Shown here piece by piece: positions 8,822 through 18,265 of a DNA stretch of 64,000 bases. The DNA is from Streptomyces sp. H39-S7. GTDB taxonomy: Bacteria > Actinomycetota > Actinomycetes > Streptomycetales > Streptomycetaceae. Under the pieces are notes generated by a model that did not search any database, was not told where the DNA came from, and was given only the letters and a program-made list of their open reading frames with translations. The stretch lies in the NCBI RefSeq assembly GCF_027158205.1, contig NZ_JAPVLU010000026.1, positions 62,001 to 126,000 on the forward strand, in the 5' to 3' direction. Made by a program: the position numbers and the translations under genes. Position 1 is the stretch's first letter. Every line of letters begins with the position of its first letter.

Positions 8822-10258
8822 TCAGCCGTCCAGCGACGTCATGACGTGCTTGACGCGGGTGTAGTCCTCGAAGCCGTAGGCGGAGAGGTCCTTGCCGTAG
8901 CCGGACTTCTTGAAGCCGCCGTGCGGCATCTCGGCGACGAGCGGGATGTGGGTGTTGATCCACACGCAGCCGAAGTCGAGGCGCTTGGACATCCGCATCG
9001 CGCGGCCGTGGTCCTTGGTCCACACCGAGGAGGCGAGGGCGAAGTCGACGCCGTTGGCGTACTCGACGGCCTGGTCCTCGTCGGTGAAGGGCTGGATGGT
9101 GATGACCGGCCCGAAGACCTCGTTCTGGATGATCTCGTCGTCCTGCCGGAGGCCGGAGACGACGGTCGGGGCGTAGAAGTAGCCCTTCTCGCCGACGCGG
9201 TGTCCGCCCGCCTCGACCTTGGCGTGCGCGGGCAGCCGCTCGATGAAGCCGCTGACCTGGGCGAGCTGGTTGGCATTGTTCAGCGGGCCGTAGAGCACGT
9301 CCTCGTCGTCCGCGGCGCCGGTCCTGGTGTCGGCGGCGGCCTTGGCGAGCGCGGTGGTGAACTCGTCGTGGATCGACTCGTGGACGAGCACGCGGGTGGC
9401 CGCCGTACAGTCCTGGCCGGCGTTGAAGTAGCCCGCGACCGCGATGTCCTCGACGGCCTTGGCGATGTCGGCGTCGCCGAAGACCACGACCGGCGCCTTG
9501 CCGCCGAGCTCCAGGTGGACGCGCTTGACGTCCTTGGCGGCGCTCTCGGCCACCTGGATGCCGGCGCGGACGGAGCCGGTGATGGAGGCCATCGCCGGGA
9601 CCTCGTGCTCGACCATGGCGCGGCCGGTGTCGCGGTCGCCGCAGATGACGTTGAAGACGCCCTTGGGCAGCACCTCGCCGAGGATCTCGGCGAGCAGCAC
9701 CGTCGAGGCCGGGGTGGTGTCCGACGGCTTGAGGACGACGGTGTTGCCCGCGGCGATCGCCGGGGCGAACTTCCAGACGGCCATCATCATCGGGTAGTTC
9801 CACGGCGCGACCTGCGCGCAGACGCCGACCGGCTCGCGGCGGACGATGGAGGTCATGCCCTCCATGTACTCGCCGGCGGAGCGGCCTTCGAGCATCCGGG
9901 CCGCACCCGCGAAGAAGCGGATCTGGTCGACCATCGGCGGCAGTTCCTCGCTGGCGGTGAGGCCGAGCGGCTTGCCGGTGTTCTCGCTCTCCACGGCGAC
10001 CAGTTCGTCGGCCCGTGCCTCGATCGCGTCGGCGACCTTCAGCAGGGCGCGCTGGCGGGCCGCCGGCGTGGCGTCGCGCCAGGCCGGGAAAGCAGCCTCG
10101 GCGGCGGCCATCGCGGCGTCGACGTCGGCGGCGGCGGAGAGCGGCGCGGTGGCGTAGACCTCACCGGTGGCCGGATTGACCACGTCCGTGGTCCGCCCGT
10201 CGGCGGCGTCGCGGAACTCTCCATTGATGTAGTTGCGCAGACGCTTGAGCTCGCTCAC
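8822..10258 (-). CDS. Aldehyde dehydrogenase, gamma-aminobutyraldehyde dehydrogenase type (second copy)
   Basis: 478-aa aldehyde dehydrogenase. GTG at 10258 follows AGGAGAGG at good spacing. Catalytic residues are E250 in HLELGGKAP and C284 in NAGQDCTAATR; the cofactor site contains APWNYPMMMA. It is paralogous to the enzyme at 1068-2582. It is divergent from an Lrp-type regulator and an aminotransferase. The aminotransferase could turn putrescine into 4-aminobutanal and this enzyme would convert that to GABA. I recall the matching S. coelicolor block being linked to polyamine use. Confidence 0.88.
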   Translation of the reverse strand: MSELKRLRNYINGEFRDAADGRTTDVVNPATGEVYATAPLSAAADVDAAMAAAEAAFPAWRDATPAARQRALLKVADAIEARADELVAVESENTGKPLGLTASEELPPMVDQIRFFAGAARMLEGRSAGEYMEGMTSIVRREPVGVCAQVAPWNYPMMMAVWKFAPAIAAGNTVVLKPSDTTPASTVLLAEILGEVLPKGVFNVICGDRDTGRAMVEHEVPAMASITGSVRAGIQVAESAAKDVKRVHLELGGKAPVVVFGDADIAKAVEDIAVAGYFNAGQDCTAATRVLVHESIHDEFTTALAKAAADTRTGAADDEDVLYGPLNNANQLAQVSGFIERLPAHAKVEAGGHRVGEKGYFYAPTVVSGLRQDDEIIQNEVFGPVITIQPFTDEDQAVEYANGVDFALASSVWTKDHGRAMRMSKRLDFGCVWINTHIPLVAEMPHGGFKKSGYGKDLSAYGFEDYTRVKHVMTSLDG

Positions 10259-10353
10259 TGCACCTCTCCTGTCCTGTGTCCGATGGGTGAGACGCTTCCA
10301 GAGTAATCGAGCCTATCCCCAGCACTGCCGTGTTCGACATACCCGCCTCGCCA

Positions 10354-10405
10354 GAACGATGGAATCAGTGATATTCGAGTACCAGAACCACGAATTTCAT
10401 CGTTC
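10354..10405. promoter_or_regulatory. Long inverted repeat in the aldehyde dehydrogenase/Lrp divergent region
   Basis: Perfect 8-bp arms GAACGATG (10354-10361) and CATCGTTC (10398-10405), extended by AT-rich flanks, are separated by 36 bp in an AT-rich patch of the 189-bp gap. The wide spacing suits an Lrp-type octamer that wraps DNA. Candidate operator for the adjacent Lrp protein. Confidence 0.45.
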
Positions 10406-10447
10406 AGGGGTTGCGGGACCGTCGACCTCTCCTGCACAGTGTGACTC

Positions 10448-10936
10448 GTGGCCACTCGTAGTACGGATCCGAAGAACACCAGCGGCTCCGGAGTGCTCGA
10501 CTCCGTCTCCAAGGCGATCATCGAGCAGCTCCAGGAGGACGGGCGCAGGCCCTACGCCGCGATCGGCAAGGCCGTGGGCCTCTCCGAGGCGGCCGTGCGG
10601 CAGCGCGTCCAGAAGTTGCAGGACCAGGGCGTCATGCAGATCGTCGCCGTGACCGACCCGCTCACCGTCGGCTTCCGCCGGCAGGCGATGGTCGGCATCA
10701 ACGTCGAAGGTGACATAGAGCCCGTCGCCGACGCCCTCGCCGAGATGGGCGAGGTCGAGTACGTCGTCATCACCGCGGGCTCCTTCGATCTGCTGATCGA
10801 GATCGTCTGCGAGGACGACGACCACCTGCTGGAAATGATCAACAAGCGGATCCGCGCGCTGCCCGGCGTGCGGACCACCGAGAGTTTCGTTTACCTGAAG
10901 CTCCGGAAGCAGACCTACACCTGGGGAACCAGATAG
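10448..10936 (+). CDS. Lrp/AsnC-family transcriptional regulator
   Basis: 162-aa regulator: N-terminal winged HTH (IIEQLQEDGRRPYAAIGKAV, about residues 20-65) and a C-terminal RAM/AsnC ligand-binding domain (about 75-150). GTG at 10448; no strong ribosome site is visible. Its stop is 2 bp before the aminotransferase start, so the two form an operon. Divergence from the aldehyde dehydrogenase suggests it senses an amino acid or amine and controls the local polyamine genes. Confidence 0.85.
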   Translation: MATRSTDPKNTSGSGVLDSVSKAIIEQLQEDGRRPYAAIGKAVGLSEAAVRQRVQKLQDQGVMQIVAVTDPLTVGFRRQAMVGINVEGDIEPVADALAEMGEVEYVVITAGSFDLLIEIVCEDDDHLLEMINKRIRALPGVRTTESFVYLKLRKQTYTWGTR

Positions 10937-10938
10937 CC

Positions 10939-12300
10939 ATGAACGCGGACCTCTCGAAGACCGCGTACGACCACCTGTGGATGCACTTCACCCGCATGTC
11001 GTCGTACGAGAACGCCCCTGTGCCGACCATCGTGCGCGGCGAGGGCACGTACATCTACGACGACAAGGGCAAGAAGTACCTCGACGGCCTCTCGGGGCTG
11101 TTCGTGGTCAACGCCGGTCACGGCCGCCACGAGCTCGCCGAGACCGCGTACAAGCAGGCGCAGGAACTGGCCTTCTTCCCCATCTGGTCGTACGCCCACC
11201 CCAAGGCCGTGGAACTGGCCGAGCGGCTGGCGAACTACGCTCCCGGCGACCTGAACAAGGTCTTCTTCACCACGGGTGGCGGCGAGGCGGTCGAGACCGC
11301 CTGGAAGCTCGCCAAGCAGTACTTCAAGCTCACGGGTGAACCGACCAAGTACAAGGTCATCTCCCGCGCGGTCGCGTACCACGGCACCCCGCAGGGCGCC
11401 CTGTCGATCACCGGCCTGCCGGCCCTCAAGGCCCCGTTCGAGCCGCTGGTCCCCGGTGCGCACAAGGTGGTCAACACCAACATCTACCGCACCCCGCTCT
11501 TCGGTGACGACCCGGAGGCCTTCGGCCGGTACTGCGCCGACCAGATCGAGCAGGAGATCCTGTTCGAGGGCCCGGAGACGGTCGCCTGCGTCTTCCTGGA
11601 GCCGGTGCAGAACGCCGGCGGCTGCTTCCCGCCGCCGCCCGGGTACTTCCAGCGGGTCCGCGAGATCTGCGACAAGTACAACGTGCTGCTCGTCTCCGAC
11701 GAGGTCATCTGCGCCTTCGGCCGCCTCGGCACCATGTTCGCGTGCGACAAGTTCGACTACGTGCCGGACATGATCACCTGCGCCAAGGGCATGACGTCGG
11801 GCTACTCCCCGATCGGCGCCTGCATCATCTCCGACAAGCTCGCCGAGCCGTTCTACAAGGGCGAGAACACCTTCCTGCACGGCTACACCTTCGGCGGCCA
11901 CCCGGTCTCCGCGGCGGTCGGCATCGCGAACCTCGACATCTTCGAGCGCGAGGGCCTCAACCAGCACGTGCTCGACAACGAGGACGCGTTCTTCAGCACA
12001 CTGAAGAAGCTCCACGACCTGCCGATCGTCGGTGACGTCCGCGGCAACGGCTTCTTCTACGGCATCGAGCTCGTCAAGGACAAGGTCACCAAGGAATCCT
12101 TCACGGACGAGGAGACCGAGCGCGTCCTGTACGGCTTCCTGTCGAAGGCGCTCTTCGAGAACGGCCTGTACTGCCGGGCCGACGACCGCGGCGACCCGGT
12201 CATCCAGCTCGCCCCGCCGCTGATCTCCACCCAGGAGACCTTCGACGAGATCGAGGGCATCCTGCGCGCGGTCCTCACCGAGGCGTGGACCAAGCTCTGA
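10939..12300 (+). CDS. Class-III PLP-dependent aminotransferase (putrescine/diamine type)
   Basis: 453-aa omega-aminotransferase. The PLP lysine is in ITCAKGMTSGYSPIG and the cofactor aspartate in LLVSDEVICAFGR; TTGGGEAVETAWK forms the phosphate-binding region. Enzymes of this subgroup (SpuC-like, pyruvate or ketoglutarate acceptors) transaminate putrescine or cadaverine. ATG at 10939 directly follows the Lrp gene. With the divergent aldehyde dehydrogenase it would form a two-step route from diamine to amino acid. Substrate is inferred from context. A 12-bp hairpin follows. Confidence 0.85.
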   Translation: MNADLSKTAYDHLWMHFTRMSSYENAPVPTIVRGEGTYIYDDKGKKYLDGLSGLFVVNAGHGRHELAETAYKQAQELAFFPIWSYAHPKAVELAERLANYAPGDLNKVFFTTGGGEAVETAWKLAKQYFKLTGEPTKYKVISRAVAYHGTPQGALSITGLPALKAPFEPLVPGAHKVVNTNIYRTPLFGDDPEAFGRYCADQIEQEILFEGPETVACVFLEPVQNAGGCFPPPPGYFQRVREICDKYNVLLVSDEVICAFGRLGTMFACDKFDYVPDMITCAKGMTSGYSPIGACIISDKLAEPFYKGENTFLHGYTFGGHPVSAAVGIANLDIFEREGLNQHVLDNEDAFFSTLKKLHDLPIVGDVRGNGFFYGIELVKDKVTKESFTDEETERVLYGFLSKALFENGLYCRADDRGDPVIQLAPPLISTQETFDEIEGILRAVLTEAWTKL

Positions 12301-12325
12301 CCGCTTCGCGGTGATCCGGCGCCGG

Positions 12326-12362
12326 CGCGCCGGGCGGCCCTTCCGGGGGCCCGCCCGGCGCG
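12326..12362 (+). terminator. Terminator after the aminotransferase
   Basis: 12-bp perfect stem CGCGCCGGGCGG / CCGCCCGGCGCG with a 13-nt loop, 26 bp after the stop codon. Confidence 0.75.
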
Positions 12363-12522
12363 TCGCTGCGTGCCGGCGGGTGCGGTGCGGCCGTCCGGGC
12401 GACCCGGGCGCCGTGGCGCACCCGACCGGTCCCGGAGAATCCTTAGCCTGCCAACGCAGTGACCGGTCTCCCCCGCATTCGTTGACCGACCCAGGGGGAA
12501 CGACTCGCGGAGGTAAGCGGCA

Positions 12523-13251
12523 ATGGTGGCCCCGCCCGACAACGACGTGCTCTGGGCCCGCGCCCTGCGCCACTCCTTCCAGGGCTCCCCCGCGCTGCTC
12601 GGCGTCTCGCTGGGCGTGCGCGAGGGCGAGATCCTCGGTTTGCTGGGACCGCGCGGCGCCGGCAAGACCACCCTGCTGCGCTGCCTGGCCGGGCAGCTGC
12701 TGCCCGACCAGGGCGAGGTGTGGTTCAACAGCGCCCCGGTGCACACGCTCCCACCGGCCGCACGCGAGCGGCTGCGCCGCGAACGCTTCGGCTGGGTCGG
12801 CGGCACCCCGCAACTGCTGCCCGAACTCACCGCCCGGGAGAACGCCGCTCTGCCGCTGCTGCTCTGCGGCATGTCGCACCGCACGGCCAAGAACACCGCG
12901 CAGGAGTGGCTCGACCGCCTGGACGTCGGCTCGGTGGCCCGCAAACGGCCCGCGGAACTGCTCCAGGCGCAGCGTCAGCGGGTGGCCATCGCCCGCGCGC
13001 TGGTCACCCTCCCCGCGGTGATCTTCGCCGACGAACCCACCGCGCCGCTGCACCGCGCGGACCGCGCCCAGATCCTGCGGACGCTCACCAGCGCCGCCCG
13101 CTCGCACAACATCACCGTGGTGCTCGCCACCATCGATCCCGAGGTCGCCGCAGCGGCCGACCGGATCATCACCATCGTCGACGGCCGGCCGGCCGCCGCC
13201 ATGCCCACCCAGGACCGGGAGGGTGCCGCATCGTGCTCAGCCTCCGTGTAG
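12523..13251 (+). CDS. ABC transporter ATP-binding protein with degenerate signature motif
   Basis: 242-aa nucleotide-binding subunit of FtsE/LolD/MacB-like type. Walker A is GPRGAGKTT (about residues 43-51); Walker B and its glutamate are VIFADEPTA. The expected LSGGQ signature is replaced by LLQAQRQRVAIARAL, so ATP coupling may be weak or altered. ATG at 12523. Its end overlaps by 19 bp the following membrane protein, the probable permease partner. Substrate unknown. Confidence 0.8.
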   Translation: MVAPPDNDVLWARALRHSFQGSPALLGVSLGVREGEILGLLGPRGAGKTTLLRCLAGQLLPDQGEVWFNSAPVHTLPPAARERLRRERFGWVGGTPQLLPELTARENAALPLLLCGMSHRTAKNTAQEWLDRLDVGSVARKRPAELLQAQRQRVAIARALVTLPAVIFADEPTAPLHRADRAQILRTLTSAARSHNITVVLATIDPEVAAAADRIITIVDGRPAAAMPTQDREGAASCSASV

Positions 13252-14375
13252 CCCGCGGATCCGTCCCCACGGTCCTGCTCCGCCGGCTGCTGGTGGCCGC
13301 CGCGGCCGCCGGCACCGGCCTCCTCCTGCTGGCCGCGCTCGGCTACGCCCTGGGACACCCCGGTGACCCGTCGGCGTCCAGTGCCCGGCTCGTCTGGTGC
13401 CTGCTCCCGTTCGCCGTCGCCCTGCAGCTCGCGGTGGCCGTCTCCAGGGCCGAGCCCAGCGGGCGGCTGCACGCCGGGCTCGCCGCGGTCGGGCTCGGCC
13501 GCAACGTGGTGCCGCTGCTGGCCGCCGCGACCACCGGGCTGTCCTGCGCGCTGGGCAGCGCCGTCGCCCTGGTGGTCTACCTGCGGCTGCGCGGCACGGC
13601 CGTCGAAGCGCTCGGCCCGGAAAACCCGCTGCCCTTCGCGGGCGCCCTCGTGCTGCTCGCCGCCGTACCGCTGCTCGCCGCGGCTGCCAGCGCCGCCAGC
13701 CTGTGGCCGCGCGGGGCCGACCCTTCGGGCCCCGCGTCGGCCGACGCCGACGACCCGGGCGCACTCTCGGCGGTCGCCGCCCCGGCGGGCCTGCCGTGGG
13801 GCGTCGCGCTCACGGCCATCGGACTCGCCGACGACCTGAGCAGCTAGACCGCGACCGACCTGCTGCCGCTGCCCGGCGGCCTCGGCAGCGCCGCCCCCAC
13901 CGTCCTGGCCGGCTGGGCGCTGATCGCGGCCGGCATGATCCTGGCGGGCCCGGCCCTCGTCCACGCCTGCGGACGCCTGCTGGCCGCCGTGCGCCCCGGC
14001 GCCCTGCGACTGCTCGCCGGCCGTGCCCTCCAGGAGGAGGCGGGCCGGATCGGCCGTCCGATCGGCGTGCTGTGCGCCGTCACCGCCGGGGGGCTGGCCG
14101 CCCTGCAGCTCTACGGCACCGGCGACCGGAGACTCGGCCCGCTCACCGGCTTCGCCGCCGCCCTCATCACGCTCTGCGCGCTCGCGACCGTGCTCGCCGC
14201 CGCGCTCGAAGCCCGGCGCACCCGCGAGCACTCCACCGCCGCCCTCGTCCAACTCGGCGCCCCCGCGAGCCTGCTGCGCAGGGCCGTCGGCCTGCGCTGC
14301 GGAACGGTGCTGGTCGTGGTCCTCCCCCTGACCGCCCTCATCGCCCAACTCGCGGCGTCCCCCCTGGGGGTCTGA
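13233..14375 (+). pseudogene. ABC permease-like membrane protein interrupted by an in-frame amber codon
   Basis: The frame from GTG 13233 (GGGAGGG site upstream) reads a hydrophobic protein of 380 residues with several membrane segments. A TAG at 13845-13847 (codon 205) interrupts it. The same frame continues to 14375 with membrane-like sequence (GWALIAAGMILAGPALVHAC) and DNA codon use like its neighbours. As written, translation would stop at 204 aa. Options are a recent nonsense mutation, a sequencing error, or two separately translated halves (ATG at 13935 is available). Partner of the preceding ATPase by overlap. Confidence 0.7.
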
Positions 14376-14406
14376 GCACTGCCGTAGCCGGCGCTAGGGT
14401 TCCTTC

Positions 14407-15537
14407 GTGCTGACCGAACCCACGCCGCACGGCGGCGCCCACGACCACGAGATCGAATCACCCGCCGAGTTCGACCGGGTGGCCGCCACCGGCTCGCTCG
14501 CCGGATACCGCCTGCAGGCGGTCGACCTGACGGGCCGTACGGCCGCGCTGCTGGCCCTGGACCCGGCGGAGGCGGTGTTCCTCGGCTGCCCCATGGAGCC
14601 CGAGGCCCTCACCCACGTACGGGCGCGCGGGGCGATGGTCTTCCCGCCGGTCCCGTACCTGCCGTTCGATCCGTACCGCGGCACGCTGTACACCCCCGAG
14701 GCGCTCTACGACGGGCTGGCAGCGGGGTACGGAACGACCCCCGACGCCCGCGCCTACGAGTGGTTCCAGCGGACCAGGGCGGACGGCGACATACTCGCGT
14801 CGATGCTGCGGAGCATCCACGACGACGCCGTCTCGGACGCGCTCGACGAACTGCTCGCCGGCGAGCGGGTGGTCGGTGTCATGGGCGGCCACGCCATGGA
14901 GCGCGGCAACGACGCGTACGCGGGCGCCGCCGTCCTCGGCCGGACGCTCGCCCGCTCGGGGCTGACCGTCGCCACCGGGGGCGGCCCCGGCGCCATGGAG
15001 GCGGCGAACCTCGGCGCGTACCTGGCTCCGTTCGCGGACGAGGTGCTCGGTGAGGCGCTACGGACGGTGGCGAAGGCGCCCCTGTTCACGCCGTCGATCG
15101 GCGACTGGGCGTCGGCCGCGTTCGCCGTCCGCGAGCGCTGGCCGGACGGCGGCACGTCCGTCGGCATCCCGACCTGGTTCTACGGCCACGAGCCGCCGAA
15201 CGCCTTCGCGTCGCACATCGCCAAGTACTTCGCCAACGCCGTCCGCGAGGACGGCCTGCTGGCCCGCTGCACCGCAGGCGTGATCTTCCTGCCGGGCGCG
15301 GCCGGCACCGTCCAGGAGATCTTCGACAACACGACGCCGAACTACTACGAGTCCCGCGGCGTCCCGACCCCGATGGTGCTGGTGAACCGCGAGCACTGGA
15401 CCCGCGACCTGCCCACCTGGCCCCTGCTCCAGGCGCTGGCGAAAGACCGCCCGATGGCGGCCCGCATCGCCCTGGTCGACTCCGTCGACGAGGCCCCGGA
15501 GGCGCTGGCCCGGCTCACGGCCGCCGCTACCGGCTGA
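14407..15537 (+). CDS. LOG-family Rossmann nucleotide-binding protein
   Basis: 376-aa protein with a C-terminal lysine-decarboxylase-like (LOG) Rossmann domain: VVGVMGGHAMERG, VATGGGPGAMEAAN and FLPGAAGTVQEIFDN. The last is a variant of the family PGGxGTxxE motif, with an alanine in place of the second glycine. Short LOG proteins hydrolyse nucleoside monophosphates; this long subfamily has an extra N-terminal region of about 150 residues and no defined activity. GTG at 14407. Its 3' end overlaps the convergent ABC ATPase gene by 11 bp. Confidence 0.75.
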   Translation: MLTEPTPHGGAHDHEIESPAEFDRVAATGSLAGYRLQAVDLTGRTAALLALDPAEAVFLGCPMEPEALTHVRARGAMVFPPVPYLPFDPYRGTLYTPEALYDGLAAGYGTTPDARAYEWFQRTRADGDILASMLRSIHDDAVSDALDELLAGERVVGVMGGHAMERGNDAYAGAAVLGRTLARSGLTVATGGGPGAMEAANLGAYLAPFADEVLGEALRTVAKAPLFTPSIGDWASAAFAVRERWPDGGTSVGIPTWFYGHEPPNAFASHIAKYFANAVREDGLLARCTAGVIFLPGAAGTVQEIFDNTTPNYYESRGVPTPMVLVNREHWTRDLPTWPLLQALAKDRPMAARIALVDSVDEAPEALARLTAAATG

Positions 15538-16564
15538 GGACCACGACGTCCTGAGCGCTGAACGCGACGCCCACCTCGGTGCCGGACTCCGGCGCGTCGC
15601 GCAGCGAGCAGGCCGCCTCCAGCGGGGGGCCGTCCGCGGGGCGCAGCAGCAGGGTGACGAGGTCGCCGCGGAACGTCCTGGCCGTCACCGTGCAGGGCAG
15701 CCCGTCGCGCACGGCCGTCAGCCGTACCCCGGCGGGGCGGACCAGCAGCCGGCACGGCCCCTGGGGCGCGCCGGGCTGCACCGGCACCTTGCCCCACGGG
15801 GTGTCGGCCGCCTCCCCGAGCACCGCCGCCCCGACGACGTTGTCGAAGCCGAGGAAGCGGGCGACGAACTCGGAGGCGGGCCGCTGCCACACGTCCAGCG
15901 GGGTCCCGCTCTGCGCGATCAGGCCGTCGCGCATGACCACGACCCGGTCGGCGAGCGCGAACGCCTCGCCCTGGTCGTGGGTGACGGCCAGCACGGTCGT
16001 GCCGAGCCGTTCGAACAGCTGGCGCAGTTCGACGACGAGCCGCTCGCGCAGGCCCCGGTCGAGCTGGCCGAGCGGCTCGTCCAGCATCAGCAGTTTCGGC
16101 TCGGGCGCCAGCGCGCGGGCCAGCGCCACGCGCTGCTGCTCACCTCCGGAGAGCGCGGTGATCGCGCGCCGCTGCGCGCCGGGCAGGCCCACCATGTCGA
16201 GCAGCCGGGAGACCGTGCGCTCCGCCTCGTCCCGCCGGGTCCCGCGCATCCGCAGACCGAAGGCGACGTTGCCGCCGACGTCCCGCTGCGGGAAGAGCTG
16301 GTGGTCCTGGAACATCAGGCCCAGGCCGCGCCGGTGGGTGGGGACGCCCGCCTGGTCGCGGCCGTCCAGCAGCACCCGGCCGGCGTCGACCGCCTGCAGC
16401 CCGGCCACCGCGCGCAGCAGGGTGGACTTGCCGCTGCCGCTGGGGCCCAGGACGCACACCGTCTCGTGCGCGGCGACCTCCAGGTCCACGGCGTCCAGCG
16501 CCGCGCGCTGCCCGAAGCGGACCGTCACGCCGTCGAGCCGCAGGAGCGCGGTCGGGGATGCCAT
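15527..16564 (-). CDS. Thiamine-type ABC transporter ATP-binding protein (ThiQ-like)
   Basis: 345-aa ATPase: Walker A GPSGSGKST (about residues 39-47), Q-loop LMFQDHQLFP, signature LSGGEQQRVALARAL, Walker B LLMLDEPLG, and a C-terminal TOBE-like domain (about 240-345). The ATG at 16564 directly abuts the permease stop (TAGATG). Third gene of a binding protein-permease-ATPase operon behind a TPP riboswitch, hence the thiamine assignment. By sequence alone the subfamily also includes iron and molybdate importers. Confidence 0.82.
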   Translation of the reverse strand: MASPTALLRLDGVTVRFGQRAALDAVDLEVAAHETVCVLGPSGSGKSTLLRAVAGLQAVDAGRVLLDGRDQAGVPTHRRGLGLMFQDHQLFPQRDVGGNVAFGLRMRGTRRDEAERTVSRLLDMVGLPGAQRRAITALSGGEQQRVALARALAPEPKLLMLDEPLGQLDRGLRERLVVELRQLFERLGTTVLAVTHDQGEAFALADRVVVMRDGLIAQSGTPLDVWQRPASEFVARFLGFDNVVGAAVLGEAADTPWGKVPVQPGAPQGPCRLLVRPAGVRLTAVRDGLPCTVTARTFRGDLVTLLLRPADGPPLEAACSLRDAPESGTEVGVAFSAQDVVVLSR

Positions 16565-18265
16565 CTAGAAGTCTCCTGATTCTGAACGGTCGGTGCGCAG
16601 CCGCTCCAGTGCCAGCAGCGCGCCCGCGCAGACCAGCATCAGGACGGTGCTCAGGGCCATCGCCTGCCCGTAGTTCAGCTCCCCGGCGCGCCCGAGGAGG
16701 CGGGCCACCGCCACCGGCAGGGTCGGGTTGTCGGGCCGCGCGATGAAGACGGTCGCGCCGAACTCGCCGAGCGAGACGGCGAACGCGAAACCCGCCGCGA
16801 TCAGCAGCGCCCGGCGCACCAACGGAAGGTCCACCTCGCGCCAGGCCCGCCACGGCGAAGCGCCCAGCACCGCCGCCGCCTCCCGCAGCCGCTCGTCGAC
16901 GGCGCGCAGCACCGGCAGCATCGTGCGGACCACGAACGGCACCCCCACCAGGGCCTGCGCCAGCGGCACCAGCAGCCACGTCGACCGCAGATCCAGCGGT
17001 GGCTCGTCGAGGGTGATGAGGAAGCCGAAACCGACGGTCACCGCCGACGTGCCCAGCGGCAGCATCAGCAGCGCGTCGAACCCCCGCACCAGCCGCCCGG
17101 CACGCCGTGTCAGCGCGGCGGCGGCGAGGCCGCCCACCAGCAGGGCGACGAGGGTGGCCACCGCCGCGTACCGCAGGGAGTTCCAGACCGCTTCGATGGG
17201 CGCGACGACGAAGGTCCCGCCGGTCTGCGGAACGGAGAGCAGCGCCCGGTAGAAGGTGAGGCCGTAGCCGTCCGGGCCGTCCAGCGAACGCGCCACCAGG
17301 ACGCCGAGCGGCACCAGGATCAACACCACGATGACGGCCAGCACCGCCCACAGCAGTCCCCACTGGGCCGCGCCGCGCGGGCGCCGCGCGGTGTGCGCGG
17401 GGTCGACGAGCCGCAGCGTGCTCTCCCGGCGGCGCACCGTCCACGCGTGCAGCGCGAGGATCGCCGCGACCGCCGCGAACTGCACCAGCGTGAGCACGGC
17501 GGCCGTCGGCAGATCGAGGAACTGCGCGGTCTGCTGGTAGATCTCCACTTCCAGCGTCGAGTACTTCGGCCCGCCGAGGATCTGGATCACGCCGAAGGAC
17601 GTGAACGTGAAGAGGAACACCATCAGCGCGGCGGCGGCCACAGCCGGCCCCAGCGCCGGCAGCGTCACCCGCCGCCACGCCTCGAAACGGCCGGCGCCCA
17701 GGACGCGGGCGGCCTCCTCCTGGCGCGGGTCGAGCTGGGACCACAGACCGCCGACGGACCGGACGACCACGCCGAAGTTGAAGAAGACGTGCGCGAGCAG
17801 GATCGCCCACACCGTGGTGTCCAGCCGGACGCCCCACAGGTCGTCGAGCACCCCGCCGCGGCCCAGCAGCGCCAGGAACGCCGAGCCGACCACGACCGTC
17901 GGCAGCACGAACGGCACCGCCACCACCGCTCGCAGCAGCCGCTTGCCCGGGAACTCGAAGCGGGCGAAGACATACGCCGCCGGCAGCGCGATCAGCAGCG
18001 TCAGCCCGGTCGAGACGACCGCCTGCCACGCGGTGAACCAGAGCACCCGCAGGATCTCCGGGTCGGTCAGCACCTCACCGATCCGGCCGAACCGCCACCG
18101 CCCGCCGTCGCGCAGACCGCGGGTGACGATGGCGGCCACCGGATAGGCGAAGAAGACCGCGAAGAACGCGGTGGGCACGGCCATCAGACCGAGCCGCACC
18201 AGGGCGGCGCGCGGAAAGCCCGGGGCTTTCGACGGGGTCCCTACTTCAGAACGAGCGAGGACCAT
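16565..18265 (-). CDS. Fused double-permease ABC transporter protein (ThiP-like)
   Basis: About 566-aa membrane protein of two homologous permease halves, about 12 helices in all. Each half has the EAA-type cytoplasmic loop for the ATPase: EEAARVLGAGRFEAWRRVTL in the first, REAAAVLGASPWRAWREVDL in the second. The ATG at 18265 overlaps the binding-protein gene by 25 bp; a GTG 12 bp earlier is also possible. Translocates the ligand delivered by the upstream binding protein; thiamine inferred from the riboswitch. Confidence 0.83.
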   Translation of the reverse strand: MVLARSEVGTPSKAPGFPRAALVRLGLMAVPTAFFAVFFAYPVAAIVTRGLRDGGRWRFGRIGEVLTDPEILRVLWFTAWQAVVSTGLTLLIALPAAYVFARFEFPGKRLLRAVVAVPFVLPTVVVGSAFLALLGRGGVLDDLWGVRLDTTVWAILLAHVFFNFGVVVRSVGGLWSQLDPRQEEAARVLGAGRFEAWRRVTLPALGPAVAAAALMVFLFTFTSFGVIQILGGPKYSTLEVEIYQQTAQFLDLPTAAVLTLVQFAAVAAILALHAWTVRRRESTLRLVDPAHTARRPRGAAQWGLLWAVLAVIVVLILVPLGVLVARSLDGPDGYGLTFYRALLSVPQTGGTFVVAPIEAVWNSLRYAAVATLVALLVGGLAAAALTRRAGRLVRGFDALLMLPLGTSAVTVGFGFLITLDEPPLDLRSTWLLVPLAQALVGVPFVVRTMLPVLRAVDERLREAAAVLGASPWRAWREVDLPLVRRALLIAAGFAFAVSLGEFGATVFIARPDNPTLPVAVARLLGRAGELNYGQAMALSTVLMLVCAGALLALERLRTDRSESGDF

